DNA from: Tumebacillus flagellatus
GTDB taxonomy: Bacteria; Bacillota; Bacilli; Tumebacillales; Tumebacillaceae
Direction of reading: 5' to 3'
NCBI RefSeq assembly: GCF_000714935.1
Contig: NZ_JMIR01000003.1
Span: forward strand, 62,001-126,000
DNA: 64,000 bases
Each line of letters starts with the position of its first letter. The first letter of the stretch is position 1. Positions 7,988 through 16,261 of the stretch are shown in pieces. Both the position numbers and the translations under genes were made by a program. Below the pieces are notes generated by a model, which was given only the letters and a program-made list of their open reading frames with translations, did no database searches and had not been told where the DNA came from.

Positions 7988-9373
7988 GTGAAGAAATGGA
8001 GATGGGGGCTCGCGTTGGCGGCGGCCGGGCTGACGATGCCGACGGCGGCGTTTGCCGACGACCCGTCGGTCACAGACGCCATCCGAGCGGTAGACGCCGT
8101 TTGGGTGATCTTGGCAGCCGTTTTGGTGTTCTTCATGCAGGCGGGATTTGCGTTGTTGGAAGCGGGCGTCACCCGCATGAAAAACGCCGGGCACATCGCG
8201 GGGAAAAACGTGCTGAGTTTTGCGATCGCCACGTTGGTTTTTTGGGCGGCGGGGTTTGCGTTTTCGTTTGGAGACGGTACTTCATGGATTGGCACGCACG
8301 GGTTTTTCTTGGATACATCGGATGACTCGATCGGCAACCTGTTCTCGTCGCTCTCGTTCACGGACGTGCCGATGGGCGCGAAGTTTCTGTTCCAAGCGGT
8401 GTTCGCCGGCGTCTCGCTTGCGATCATGTGGGGCGGGATTGCGGAGCGCGCGAAACTGATCGTGTACTTCGTGTTCGGCACGCTGTTCATCGGCTTGATC
8501 TATCCGGTCATCGCGCACTGGGTGTGGGGCGGCGGCTGGCTCGCAAGCCTCGGCATGCAGGATTTCGCAGGCTCCACCGTCGTGCATTTGCAAGGCGGCA
8601 CGGCGGCGCTCGTCGGCGCGATGCTGCTCGGTCCGCGCATCGGCAAGTACAACAAAGACGGCACTTCGAATTTGATCCCCGGCCACAACACGGTCTACGC
8701 GGTGCTCGGCGTGATCATTCTCTGGTTTGGATGGTTCGGCTTCAACGCAGGCTCGACGTTCATGGCAAAGGGCACGTTCTTCCCGTATGTCGCGATGACG
8801 ACGAACCTCGCCGCGGCGGCAGGCGCGGTGGCAGCTCTCCTCACCTGCTGGCTGGTCTTGAAAAAACCGGACATCGGCTACATGCTCAACGGCGTGCTCG
8901 CCGCGCTCGTCGCGATCACCGCGTCTTGCGCGTATGTCAAACCGTGGGCAGCGGTCGTCATCGGTGCGATCGCCGGCTGCTTCATGGTCTTCTCGGTGCT
9001 GTTCTTCGACCGCGTCGCCAAAGTCGACGATCCGGTCGGCGCCTTCTCCGTCCACGGCGTCGCCGGGATCTGGGGCACGCTGTCCACCGGTTTCTTCGCC
9101 GCTCCCGACCTCGTGGAGAAACTCGGCGTCGGGAAACCGGGACTGTTCTACGGCGGAGGATTTACGCAACTGGGCGTGCAAGCGCTCGGGTTGGTCGCTT
9201 CGTTTGCGTTCGTGTTCGCCGCATCGTTCCTCGTGCTCTACGCGATCAAAAAACTCGTCGGCCTGCGCATCTCCCGCGAAGAGGAGATCATCGGCCTCGA
9301 CGTGTCGGAACACGGCGCATCCGGCTATCCGGAACAATTGCCGCACGGCGGAGCGTATCTGAAAGCCCGATAA
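7988..9373 (+). CDS. amt: Ammonium transporter, Amt family
   Basis: 461 residues. A signal-peptide-like N-terminus (VKKWRWGLALAAAGLTMPTAAFADD) precedes an 11-helix Amt core. Family signatures include 'GFALLEAGVTRMKNAGHIAGKN', 'QAVFAGVSLAIMWGGIAERAK', 'GSTVVHLQGGTAALVGAMLLGPR' (twin-His region) and 'FSVHGVAGIWGTLSTG'. Amt conducts ammonium/ammonia across the membrane. GTG at 7988 is chosen because GAGGAG lies 10 bases upstream and it gives a clean signal peptide; a longer frame from 7928 has no site. No glnK-type PII gene follows, which is the usual partner; instead a DUF294 protein and an exonuclease follow closely. Confidence 0.93.
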   Translation: MKKWRWGLALAAAGLTMPTAAFADDPSVTDAIRAVDAVWVILAAVLVFFMQAGFALLEAGVTRMKNAGHIAGKNVLSFAIATLVFWAAGFAFSFGDGTSWIGTHGFFLDTSDDSIGNLFSSLSFTDVPMGAKFLFQAVFAGVSLAIMWGGIAERAKLIVYFVFGTLFIGLIYPVIAHWVWGGGWLASLGMQDFAGSTVVHLQGGTAALVGAMLLGPRIGKYNKDGTSNLIPGHNTVYAVLGVIILWFGWFGFNAGSTFMAKGTFFPYVAMTTNLAAAAGAVAALLTCWLVLKKPDIGYMLNGVLAALVAITASCAYVKPWAAVVIGAIAGCFMVFSVLFFDRVAKVDDPVGAFSVHGVAGIWGTLSTGFFAAPDLVEKLGVGKPGLFYGGGFTQLGVQALGLVASFAFVFAASFLVLYAIKKLVGLRISREEEIIGLDVSEHGASGYPEQLPHGGAYLKAR

Positions 9374-9389
9374 AAGGGAGGGATCGGCG

Positions 9390-10448
9390 ATGCAGCCGGA
9401 TCAGGCAGACACCTGGACCTCGATTCGCCAACGCCTCGATACGGCGGAGCGTCTTGACGACCTCCGCCGTCTGCGCGAGCTCATGCCCGGCGTCGCCGAG
9501 CGCTGGTCGGTGCGCGGAATGCCGACGGCAAAGCTCTGCGCCATCGTCAATCTCTGGCACGACCTGCTGATGCGCCGCACCCTCGACTTCGCCTTGCAAG
9601 ACGCGGTAAAAAACGGACTTGGCACACCTCCCGCCCCGTTTTGCTGGCTGGTGCTCGGCAGCGGCGGGCGGCAGGAGATGACGCTGCACCCCGATCAGGA
9701 CAACGGATTGGTCTACCGGAGTCTTGCCTCCGATGAGCAGGGACGGATGCGGGAGGGGGCGTTTTTTCAACGGCTTGGCGAGAGGGGGAACGCGCGGCTG
9801 GAAGAGGTCGGGTATCCGTTTTGCGACGGGTTTGTGATGGCGGCGAATCCGCGCTGGAACGGCAGCGTCGAGCAGTGGAAGACACAGTTTCGCGAGTATG
9901 CGGACTTCCCCGATTGGAGCAACACGAGATTGCTGTTGATCGCGTCCGACGTGCGGCCGCTCGCAGGAGATGCGTCGCTTGCGCACGAGTTGCGAAAGTG
10001 GCTGGTGGAACAGGTGCCGCAGATGGCGTACTTGAAATGGCAAACGGCAGACCGCTGCCTCTCGCAGAAAACCGGACTCGACTTCCGGGATCGCTTTCGC
10101 ACGGAGTTGTGGGGCGAGCGCGCCGGACAGTTGAACCTCAAGGACGGCGGGTATCTGCCGCTCGTCAACTCCGTCCGCCTGTGGGCGTTGGCGCACGGGA
10201 TCGTCGAAACGAACACCGGCGGGCGGATTGCGGAGTTGGTCGCGCGCGGCGTCTGGACGGCACAACAGGCTCGTCCGGTGCAGGAGGCGAATGAATACCT
10301 GCACCACTTGCGGCTGTGGGGCAACTACGTCCGGCCCGATGCGTTGCCGGTCGGAGAGGTGTTGCCGTTGAAGTCGGTTTTGAAATCGGTGCGGGTGCTG
10401 CAAAAGCGCACCGCGAAGTTTTTTGTGAAACCCAGATCAAACGGATGA
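9390..10448 (+). CDS. DUF294 nucleotidyltransferase-like protein
   Basis: 352 residues, cytosolic. The motif LGSGGRQEMTLHPDQDNGLV (about residues 87-106) is the GSxxRxExxxxxDxD active-site pattern of DUF294/GlnD-like nucleotidyltransferases, here with both metal-binding Asp residues. The C-terminal part (about 215-345, with 'GQLNLKDGGYLPLVNSVRL') matches the DUF294 C-terminal substrate-binding region. No CBS or cNMP-binding sensor domain precedes it, unlike many family members. It lies 16 bases after amt and 16 bases before the exonuclease gene, so all three are probably one transcript. It may modify a protein or nucleotide in nitrogen signalling; that role is inferred from context only. Confidence 0.8.
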   Translation: MQPDQADTWTSIRQRLDTAERLDDLRRLRELMPGVAERWSVRGMPTAKLCAIVNLWHDLLMRRTLDFALQDAVKNGLGTPPAPFCWLVLGSGGRQEMTLHPDQDNGLVYRSLASDEQGRMREGAFFQRLGERGNARLEEVGYPFCDGFVMAANPRWNGSVEQWKTQFREYADFPDWSNTRLLLIASDVRPLAGDASLAHELRKWLVEQVPQMAYLKWQTADRCLSQKTGLDFRDRFRTELWGERAGQLNLKDGGYLPLVNSVRLWALAHGIVETNTGGRIAELVARGVWTAQQARPVQEANEYLHHLRLWGNYVRPDALPVGEVLPLKSVLKSVRVLQKRTAKFFVKPRSNG

Positions 10449-10464
10449 GGAGGAGGGGGCTTGT

Positions 10465-11199
10465 GTGGAGTCGAATCGATTTGGTTTTTTCCGTCGGTTT
10501 GTGAAAACTCCGCTGCAAGAGCTGCTGGCGTCGACAACGCAAGCGGAGATGAGTTCCCAGGCCCTCTTTCGGCACACTTTGCGGGAAGCGAAAACCAAAG
10601 CGGCGTGGGAGATGCGGCTGACGGACGTGCGGTTTGTCGTCGTCGATACGGAGACGACCGGGTTCCAGCCCGGCGACGACGCGCTGCTCTCCATCGGGGC
10701 GGTGGAAGTGTTGGGACACCGCGTGCAGCGGAAAAAACTGAACTCGCTCGTCCGCCCCGACCCGCCGCAAGCGATTCCGCCGCACGTCGTCCAGTTGACC
10801 GGTCTCACCGACGAGGCGGTGGCCGCCGCGCCGCCGCTTCGGGACGTGATGCTGTTGTTTTTACAATTCGTGCACGATGCCGTTCTCGTCGCCCATCATG
10901 CCGGGCACGACATGCGCTTCCTCAACGCGGGGCTGAAAAAAACATACAAAGCCCAGTTCCCCCACCGCGTCCTCGACACGGTGGACGTCGCCCGCTGGCT
11001 GCATCCGGAGTTGACGTCGTTCACGCTCGATGAGTTGCTGGCGTTGTACGAGATTCCGGTAGTCGGGCGGCATACGGCGATTGGAGATGCGCAGATGACG
11101 GCACAGTTGTGGTCGTGCTTCGTCCAAGAAGCGTTGACGCGGGGCGTTTCCTCGCTCGGCGACTTCATTGAGCAGGTTGTCTTGGCGAAAAGAGCGTAG
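10465..11199 (+). CDS. 3'-5' exonuclease, DnaQ/DEDDh type
   Basis: 244 residues. After an N-terminal extension of about 50 residues it has all three Exo motifs: VVVDTETTGFQPGDD (Asp and Glu), 'AVLVAHHAGHDMRFLN' (Asp) and GRHTAIGDAQMTAQL (His and Asp). This is the epsilon/PolC-like exonuclease domain, which removes nucleotides from 3' ends with two metal ions. GTG at 10465 follows GAGGAGGAGGGGG. Pairing of a DUF294 protein with a DnaQ-like exonuclease beside a transporter recurs in bacteria, so a signalling rather than repair role is possible. A terminator follows. Confidence 0.85.
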   Translation: MESNRFGFFRRFVKTPLQELLASTTQAEMSSQALFRHTLREAKTKAAWEMRLTDVRFVVVDTETTGFQPGDDALLSIGAVEVLGHRVQRKKLNSLVRPDPPQAIPPHVVQLTGLTDEAVAAAPPLRDVMLLFLQFVHDAVLVAHHAGHDMRFLNAGLKKTYKAQFPHRVLDTVDVARWLHPELTSFTLDELLALYEIPVVGRHTAIGDAQMTAQLWSCFVQEALTRGVSSLGDFIEQVVLAKRA

Positions 11200-11258
11200 T
11201 TTCACTTCCTGTGGAACGGCGCTTTTTTTTGCGCGGGTTGGAAGCGGTGCAACGCTAG

Positions 11259-11296
11259 TAAAAAAGAGTCTGCCAATGACGGCAGACTCCTTTTTT
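11259..11296. terminator. Bidirectional terminator
   Basis: GAGTCTGCC (11266-11274) pairs with GGCAGACTC (11281-11289), flanked by an A run and a T run. It separates the convergent amt operon and the glcK-HNH-DUF1292 operon. Confidence 0.85.
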
Positions 11297-11307
11297 AAAA
11301 AGCAAAG

Positions 11308-11598
11308 TTAGCGGTGCAAGACTCCCGTGTACTCGGACGCCGCACGAACCGCTTCCCACTCGGCGTCGTCTTCGATGTCGCGCAGGGTGTACCAGTCGTC
11401 ACCGAGGTCGTCGAGCTTCATGAGATAGCCTTCGCGCTCGTCGGAGAGGCGCTGCGCCAACAGATAGCGGGTGTTGTTCACGGCGAACAGTTTGACGATG
11501 TCGTAGTCAAACACCCCTTGGTCGTTGATCTCCAGATGCAGTTGTTGCCCGACGAGGTTGTCGAGGTTCTCCTCCATCAATCCAATCTCGTTTCTCAT
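11308..11598 (-). CDS. DUF1292 family protein
   Basis: 96 residues, acidic and soluble. It follows the DUF1292/YrzB plan: a beta-rich stretch 'HLEINDQGVFDYDIVKLFAVNNTRYLLAQRL' and 'EGYLMKLDD', then an acidic helix. The function of the family is not established. GAGGAGA precedes the ATG. It is the last gene of the glucokinase-HNH-DUF1292 run. A second DUF1292 protein is encoded at 28213-28464. Confidence 0.75.
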   Translation of the reverse strand: MRNEIGLMEENLDNLVGQQLHLEINDQGVFDYDIVKLFAVNNTRYLLAQRLSDEREGYLMKLDDLGDDWYTLRDIEDDAEWEAVRAASEYTGVLHR

Positions 11599-11610
11599 CG
11601 CGATCTCTCC

Positions 11611-12018
11611 TCACTTCATCTTACGCAGCGGCAGCAAACTCACCAGCTCCGCTTCCTGCAAAGCCCGCAGGTCTTCAATCGCCTGCACCGAAACGTGCTC
11701 ATCGGCATCGGCAAGACCGTAGTACGGGAGCAAGATGCGTTCCCGGAAGCGTTGAAGTTGCTTTTGCACCTGCGGCTGGCGGTGGGCTTGGTGGTGGCAG
11801 GGACCGTCGAGACAAATCCCGTTGTCCGCCGTGCCAAGCCCCCCTTGCGCGCGCGGGAGGATGTGGTGCACTTCCCGACCCGGCCGCCCGCAAAGCACGC
11901 AACGTTCGCCGTCCCGCTCCCGGATGTGCGCGCGCACCGCCGGATTGAAGTCGTTGCGCTTCATCAGTTCCGCCCGTTGTTCACGCGCTTGTTTGCGGGT
12001 GGACGTCCGCTCTGCCAT
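11611..12018 (-). CDS. HNH endonuclease family protein
   Basis: 135 residues. After a basic N-terminus, CVLCGRPGREVHHILPRAQGG gives the first zinc Cys pair and the central HH of an HNH nuclease, and a further Cys/His pair follows (GPCHHQAH). Its target is unknown; short stand-alone HNH proteins are often chromosomal genes of uncertain role. The start lies 3 bases after the stop codon of the glucokinase gene and no strong binding site of its own is visible, so translation is probably coupled. Confidence 0.8.
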   Translation of the reverse strand: MAERTSTRKQAREQRAELMKRNDFNPAVRAHIRERDGERCVLCGRPGREVHHILPRAQGGLGTADNGICLDGPCHHQAHRQPQVQKQLQRFRERILLPYYGLADADEHVSVQAIEDLRALQEAELVSLLPLRKMK

Positions 12019-12021
12019 GCG

Positions 12022-12963
12022 CTAGTTGCGGACTTGCAAGAGCGCCGCGCCGATGACGCCCGCGTCGTTTCCCAGTTCGGCCAGCGTGATCGCCGTGCCC
12101 GCCGTCACTCGCGGCAGAGCATAGCGCGCAAACGCGTCCTTCAATTGGTTGAGCAGCGTCTCTCCTGCCGCCGCCACGCCGCCGCCGACGACGATGACTT
12201 GCGGATTTAACGTGCAGCCGATGTTCGCCAGCGCAAACCCCAAGCGGTCAATCGCGTACGCCACGACTTCTTGCGCGACACGGTCGCCGCGTTCCGCGTG
12301 TTCGAACACGATGCGCGTGCTCAGGATTTCTTCTTCCTTAAGCGTTGTTGCTTCACCCGCAATCCGCTCCTGCGCCGCCGCCACGATGCCGGTTGCCGAG
12401 GAGATCGTCTCCAAGCACCCGATGCGACCGCAATTGCACAGTCGGCCGTTCGGGTCGATCGTGATGTGGCCGATTTCGCCCGCCATGCCGTTCGATCCGT
12501 GCACGATCTTGCCGTCGACGAGAATCCCGCCGCCGACTCCTGTGCCGAGCGTCACGAACAGCGCGTCATCAAAGCCCTTGCCGCCGCCTGCCCACGTTTC
12601 ACCAAGGCCCGCAGCGTTTGCGTCGTTCTCGATCGCCACCGGGATGTTGTCGCCCAGGCGTTTTTTCAATTCGTCGACGAGCGCCACGTCGTACCAACCG
12701 ATGTTGACGGCGCGCTCGACAAAGCCCGTCGCAAAGTCGATAAACGCCGGAACGCCCACGCCCACGCCCGCTACGTCGTCAAACGACCAGCCTGCGGATT
12801 TCGCGAGATCGCGAACAAATTGCGCCATCCGATCGAGCATGTGCGGTGTGCCCTGCTCCGATTCGGTCGGACGTTCTTCTTTGTAGACGATCGAGCCGTC
12901 TTCCAAAACGGCAGCTCCCTTGATCGTGGTGCCGCCCACGTCGAGTCCAATCCATTTGCGCAT
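12022..12963 (-). CDS. glcK: Glucokinase, ROK family
   Basis: 313 residues. The N-terminal phosphate loop WIGLDVGGTTIKGA, the ROK signature region 'LFVTLGTGVGGGILVDGKIVHG', the His of 'GEIGHITI' and the zinc motif CNCGRIGCLE are all present, as is the catalytic ENDANAAGLGE. It phosphorylates glucose with ATP in the cytosol, though other hexoses are possible in ROK proteins. The ATG at 12963 sits 10 bases from GGGGGG; the one at 12972 is too close to it. It lies downstream of a GH15 gene, separated by a terminator, which fits use of glucose released from oligosaccharides. Confidence 0.9.
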   Translation of the reverse strand: MRKWIGLDVGGTTIKGAAVLEDGSIVYKEERPTESEQGTPHMLDRMAQFVRDLAKSAGWSFDDVAGVGVGVPAFIDFATGFVERAVNIGWYDVALVDELKKRLGDNIPVAIENDANAAGLGETWAGGGKGFDDALFVTLGTGVGGGILVDGKIVHGSNGMAGEIGHITIDPNGRLCNCGRIGCLETISSATGIVAAAQERIAGEATTLKEEEILSTRIVFEHAERGDRVAQEVVAYAIDRLGFALANIGCTLNPQVIVVGGGVAAAGETLLNQLKDAFARYALPRVTAGTAITLAELGNDAGVIGAALLQVRN

Positions 12964-12983
12964 GATTTCCATACCCCCCTATG

Positions 12984-13018
12984 TAAAAAGAAGCCACATG
13001 AAAAACTTCCATGCGGCG
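12984..13018 (-). terminator. Terminator after the GH15 gene
   Basis: On the minus strand GCCGCATG (13010-13017) pairs with CATGTGGC (12993-13000) and a T-rich tail follows. It lies between the GH15 and glucokinase genes. Confidence 0.65.
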
Positions 13019-13025
13019 TTGTTTT

Positions 13026-14963
13026 TTACTTGCCGTAATGCTCCAACACGGTCAGCACGTACATCGCGTGCGACCAAGTCAGCGGCACGACCCAGCCCGG
13101 GCCGCCGTGATCCTTGTCGACTTGCTCCGGCAAGAGGCCGGTCGCCGTCTGGTTGTCGAGCACCCATTCGAGCACTTCTTGCACGGTTTCACCGTCGTTG
13201 CGGCGGTTGGCGTCCAATCCCAGCCACAGCGTGCAAAGTACCCACGGATTGCCTCCTGCGTAGTGGTCGTCCTCGTAGCGGCGAATGCCGCCGACGCCCT
13301 TCTGCGTGCAGAGTTCGCGCACCGCTTGCGCCGTCGCCGTCACAGACGGATGTTCCGCGTCAAACAGCGCGAACGGGTACGACATTCCAAGCAAGGAAGC
13401 ATCTACAATTGTATCATAGTCTGCAACGAAACGGTCATAGCCATGCTCGTCTTGGACGGTGTGCACGCCGAGTCCCGCTTCCTTGCGCTTGTTGTATTCG
13501 TGCTCCGGGACAAAGAGGTTAACGCCGCGGTACCAGCTTTGTTTCTCCACGTTGAACAGCTTCTCGACTTCGCCGCGGATCGTTTCCGCCGCGGAGGTAT
13601 ACCGCGAAGCTTGCTCCCCGTGTCCGAGATGTTTCGCGGCATCCGCGACGGCAAACAGCGACGCCGCCACCGCAGCAGACGAGTAGGTGTGTTGCGCGAA
13701 TCGCTCTTCCCACAAGTCCATGCTCGCTTTGGGCATGCCGTTCTCCGCCAACGTCGCCAGCAGATGTTCCGCCCCGCGCTCCATCGACGGGTAGCAGACT
13801 TTGAGGAACTCTTCGTCGCCGGTGATCAGGAAGTGCTGCCACATGCCCCAGAGGATCGAAGCCGGTTCGTCCGCTTGGTAGCCCCACGCCGGCGCGAGGT
13901 CGCCGTTCATGTAGTGACGGTGATCCCACGAGCCGTCCGCGTCTTGCGCTTTCATCGCCCACTCGTAAAACTTGCGGCCGATGTCGTGGTAGCCCGCCAT
14001 GTCGATCGCCGTGGTGATGTAGCCCGCGTCGCGTCCCCAGCAATAGCCGTAGCCGCCGCACTTCGTGTAGAACGGGTCGAATTCCGGCGCCGCGATCAAG
14101 CCGCCGTACACCGCGTCCGCCATCAGCGAGAAGACGAGCAGCGAACGACGGTACATCGTATCGACGCCCTCGATGCCCGTGGCAATCCGGCGTCCGCGCG
14201 CGAGGAAGTCGGCCGCCGCTTGCTCTGCCTGTTTGCGCAGCCCGTCCGCGCCGATAACGCGCGCGGACGTGAGCGCCGCCGCCGCTTCGTCACGGTTGTG
14301 ACCGAACGCGATGAAGATCGGGAACTGCACGGTCTCCCCCGGCTGCAAGGTCGCCGTGAACACTTGCGCGCCGTCGGAACCGAGCGTCGTCGCCGGGCCG
14401 CTGTAGCCGTTCAATCGGCGGTTGTGCAAGCTCTGCGCCACGTTGCCGACTTGGAAGCCGAACGGTCGATCCGCCCCGCCGATCAACGCCCAATACTTGC
14501 GGCGGTAGTGGCCGATCGCGTGCGTTTGGTTGTCATAAAGAACCGATTGGTAAATCGGGCTCTCTTCCATATGAAAGTCGGTCGTGTACAGCAGATCGAC
14601 GTCCAACGCTTCCGACCCGTTGTTGGTCACGTGGTACTGACGCACGATCACGTCCAAATCGGCCGCCGCGAAATCGTACGACACAACGCCGACCGGAAGC
14701 CCCGTCGAAGAGTACGTCGTTTCCACCACGTTGGTATCCGGGACATAACGCTGTCCGTGCACAAACGCGCCGCCGTTCAAGACGTGCAGTTCGCCCGCGC
14801 CGTTCAGGCGCAGGGCGGCTTGCGTTTTGTTGATATGTTGGGCATAGTCGATGGTCGGCCAGAACGCGCGGACCAGTTCGCCGCTTGCCGTCAAGCAGGC
14901 GAGAATGCGTCCGTTGCCGATCACGGAATCGATCAGGTAGGGTTTGGATTGGATATCGGTCAT
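13026..14963 (-). CDS. Glycoside hydrolase family 15 (glucoamylase/glucodextranase-like)
   Basis: 645 residues, the size of two-domain bacterial GH15 enzymes. A beta-sandwich N-terminal domain (about 1-270) precedes an (alpha/alpha)6 barrel with 'GYGYCWGRDAGYITTAIDM', 'DLWEERFAQHTYSSAAV' (general acid Glu) and 'TGLLPEQVDKDHGGPGWVVPLTWSHA' (general base Glu). It should release glucose from the non-reducing ends of alpha-glucans or alpha-linked oligosaccharides. There is no signal peptide, so it should act on imported oligosaccharides. The second ATG (14963) is six bases from GGGAG and preferred. Neighbours are an MsmX-type ATPase and glucokinase, a coherent uptake and breakdown set. Confidence 0.88.
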   Translation of the reverse strand: MTDIQSKPYLIDSVIGNGRILACLTASGELVRAFWPTIDYAQHINKTQAALRLNGAGELHVLNGGAFVHGQRYVPDTNVVETTYSSTGLPVGVVSYDFAAADLDVIVRQYHVTNNGSEALDVDLLYTTDFHMEESPIYQSVLYDNQTHAIGHYRRKYWALIGGADRPFGFQVGNVAQSLHNRRLNGYSGPATTLGSDGAQVFTATLQPGETVQFPIFIAFGHNRDEAAAALTSARVIGADGLRKQAEQAAADFLARGRRIATGIEGVDTMYRRSLLVFSLMADAVYGGLIAAPEFDPFYTKCGGYGYCWGRDAGYITTAIDMAGYHDIGRKFYEWAMKAQDADGSWDHRHYMNGDLAPAWGYQADEPASILWGMWQHFLITGDEEFLKVCYPSMERGAEHLLATLAENGMPKASMDLWEERFAQHTYSSAAVAASLFAVADAAKHLGHGEQASRYTSAAETIRGEVEKLFNVEKQSWYRGVNLFVPEHEYNKRKEAGLGVHTVQDEHGYDRFVADYDTIVDASLLGMSYPFALFDAEHPSVTATAQAVRELCTQKGVGGIRRYEDDHYAGGNPWVLCTLWLGLDANRRNDGETVQEVLEWVLDNQTATGLLPEQVDKDHGGPGWVVPLTWSHAMYVLTVLEHYGK

Positions 14964-14989
14964 GGTCATCTCCCTTTATGAACTTCGCA

Positions 14990-15026
14990 TAAAAAAAGTC
15001 ACCCCTCCGTCCAGGGGGAGTGACTC
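14990..15026 (-). terminator. Terminator after the MsmX/UgpC-type ATPase gene
   Basis: On the minus strand AGTCACTCCCCCT pairs with AGGGGTGACT and is followed by seven T (14991-14997). It ends the ATPase transcript. Confidence 0.85.
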
Positions 15027-15036
15027 TCGATGCAGA

Positions 15037-16146
15037 TTAGAAAATCGCAACTTCGGTCTCGGCGTTGAAGATGTGGATCTTGTCGATGTCGAGCGCCAGG
15101 GTGAAGTTCATGCCCGGCTTGACTTCGCTGCGTGCTGCCACGCGCGCGACCATCGATTGACCCGCCGCTTGCAGGTAGACATAGGACTCCGAGCCGAGGT
15201 TCTCGACGACTTCGACGCTTGCGTCCACTTTGGAATCCGGGAAGGTTTCCAAGAAGACCGGCTCGTCGTGGATGTGCTCCGGACGGATGCCGAGGATGAC
15301 CGTTTTGCCGACGAGACCCGCTTCCTTCAGAGTGGCGGTGCGGCCTTCCGGAAGCTTGACGTTCAGGCCCGGTGCGCGGAAGAACAGCACGCCCGCTTCT
15401 TCGGTCAGCTCGCCGCGAATGAAATTCATCGCCGGAGAGCCGATGAAGGACGCGACGAAGACGTTGTTCGGGTGGTTGTAGATCTCTTGCGGCGTGCCGA
15501 CTTGCTGGATGATGCCGTCCTTCATGACGACGATGCGGTCGCCCATCGTCATCGCTTCGGTCTGGTCATGGGTAACGTAGATGACGGTGGTTTGCAGCCG
15601 TTGGTGCAGTTTCGCGATCTCCGCGCGCATCTGTACGCGAAGTTTCGCGTCCAAGTTGGACAGCGGCTCGTCCATGAGGAAGACTTGCGGTTCGCGGACG
15701 ATGGCGCGGCCGAGCGCCACGCGCTGGCGTTGACCGCCGGAGAGCGCTTTCGGTTTGCGGTCCAGCAGGTGCTCGATGTCGAGAATCTTCGCAGCTTCGC
15801 GAACGCGGCGGTCGATTTCTTTCTTGTCGATCTTGCGCAGTTTCAGACCGAACGCCATGTTGTCATAGATGTTCATGTGCGGGTACAGCGCGTAGTTTTG
15901 GAAAACCATCGCGATGTCGCGGTCCTTCGGGTGCACGTCGTTGACGACGCGGTCGCCGATCCACAGCTCGCCGTCGGAGATTTCCTCCAGACCTGCGATC
16001 ATGCGCAGGGTGGTCGATTTGCCGCAGCCGGACGGGCCGACCATGACGACGAATTCCTTGTCCGCAATATCCAAATGGAAGTCCTTCACCGCGACCACAT
16101 CGCCGGTGTAACGCTTATATACGTGTTTGAGCTCTACTTTTGCCAT
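15037..16146 (-). CDS. Sugar ABC transporter ATPase, MsmX/UgpC/MalK type
   Basis: 369 residues. Walker A GPSGCGKSTTLRMIAG, Q loop, signature ALSGGQRQRVALGRAI, Walker B VFLMDEPLSNLD and the H loop YVTHDQTEAMTMGD are intact, and the C-terminal 120 residues form the MalK-type OB/TOBE domain. Such ATPases drive carbohydrate importers; MsmX in Bacillus serves several importers at once. No permease or binding protein gene is adjacent, which fits a shared ATPase. GAGGAG precedes the ATG by 10 bases. A PucR-type regulator gene lies upstream on the same strand. Confidence 0.92.
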   Translation of the reverse strand: MAKVELKHVYKRYTGDVVAVKDFHLDIADKEFVVMVGPSGCGKSTTLRMIAGLEEISDGELWIGDRVVNDVHPKDRDIAMVFQNYALYPHMNIYDNMAFGLKLRKIDKKEIDRRVREAAKILDIEHLLDRKPKALSGGQRQRVALGRAIVREPQVFLMDEPLSNLDAKLRVQMRAEIAKLHQRLQTTVIYVTHDQTEAMTMGDRIVVMKDGIIQQVGTPQEIYNHPNNVFVASFIGSPAMNFIRGELTEEAGVLFFRAPGLNVKLPEGRTATLKEAGLVGKTVILGIRPEHIHDEPVFLETFPDSKVDASVEVVENLGSESYVYLQAAGQSMVARVAARSEVKPGMNFTLALDIDKIHIFNAETEVAIF

Positions 16147-16215
16147 TGGGAGGTCACTCCTCGCTCCATGTATTTGGTACTTGTAGTGTAGCTCTTAGCG
16201 GACATTTCTACCATT

Positions 16216-16261
16216 GGGCATCTTGAACAAAACCTCTCCTCCGCTTTTGGTCAAGATGCCC
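16216..16261. promoter_or_regulatory. Long inverted repeat between the PucR-type gene and the sugar ATPase gene
   Basis: GGGCATCTTGA (16216-16226) is repeated inverted as TCAAGATGCCC (16251-16261), with 24 bases between. One arm covers the stop codon of the PucR-type gene. No T run follows on either strand, so it is not a simple terminator; a regulator site or an attenuating hairpin before the ATPase gene is possible. Confidence 0.5.

Noticed and set aside
13011-14981. A 656-residue plus-strand open frame opposite the GH15 gene
   Set aside because: Arg-rich shadow of a gene with all GH15 motifs; no ribosome binding site.
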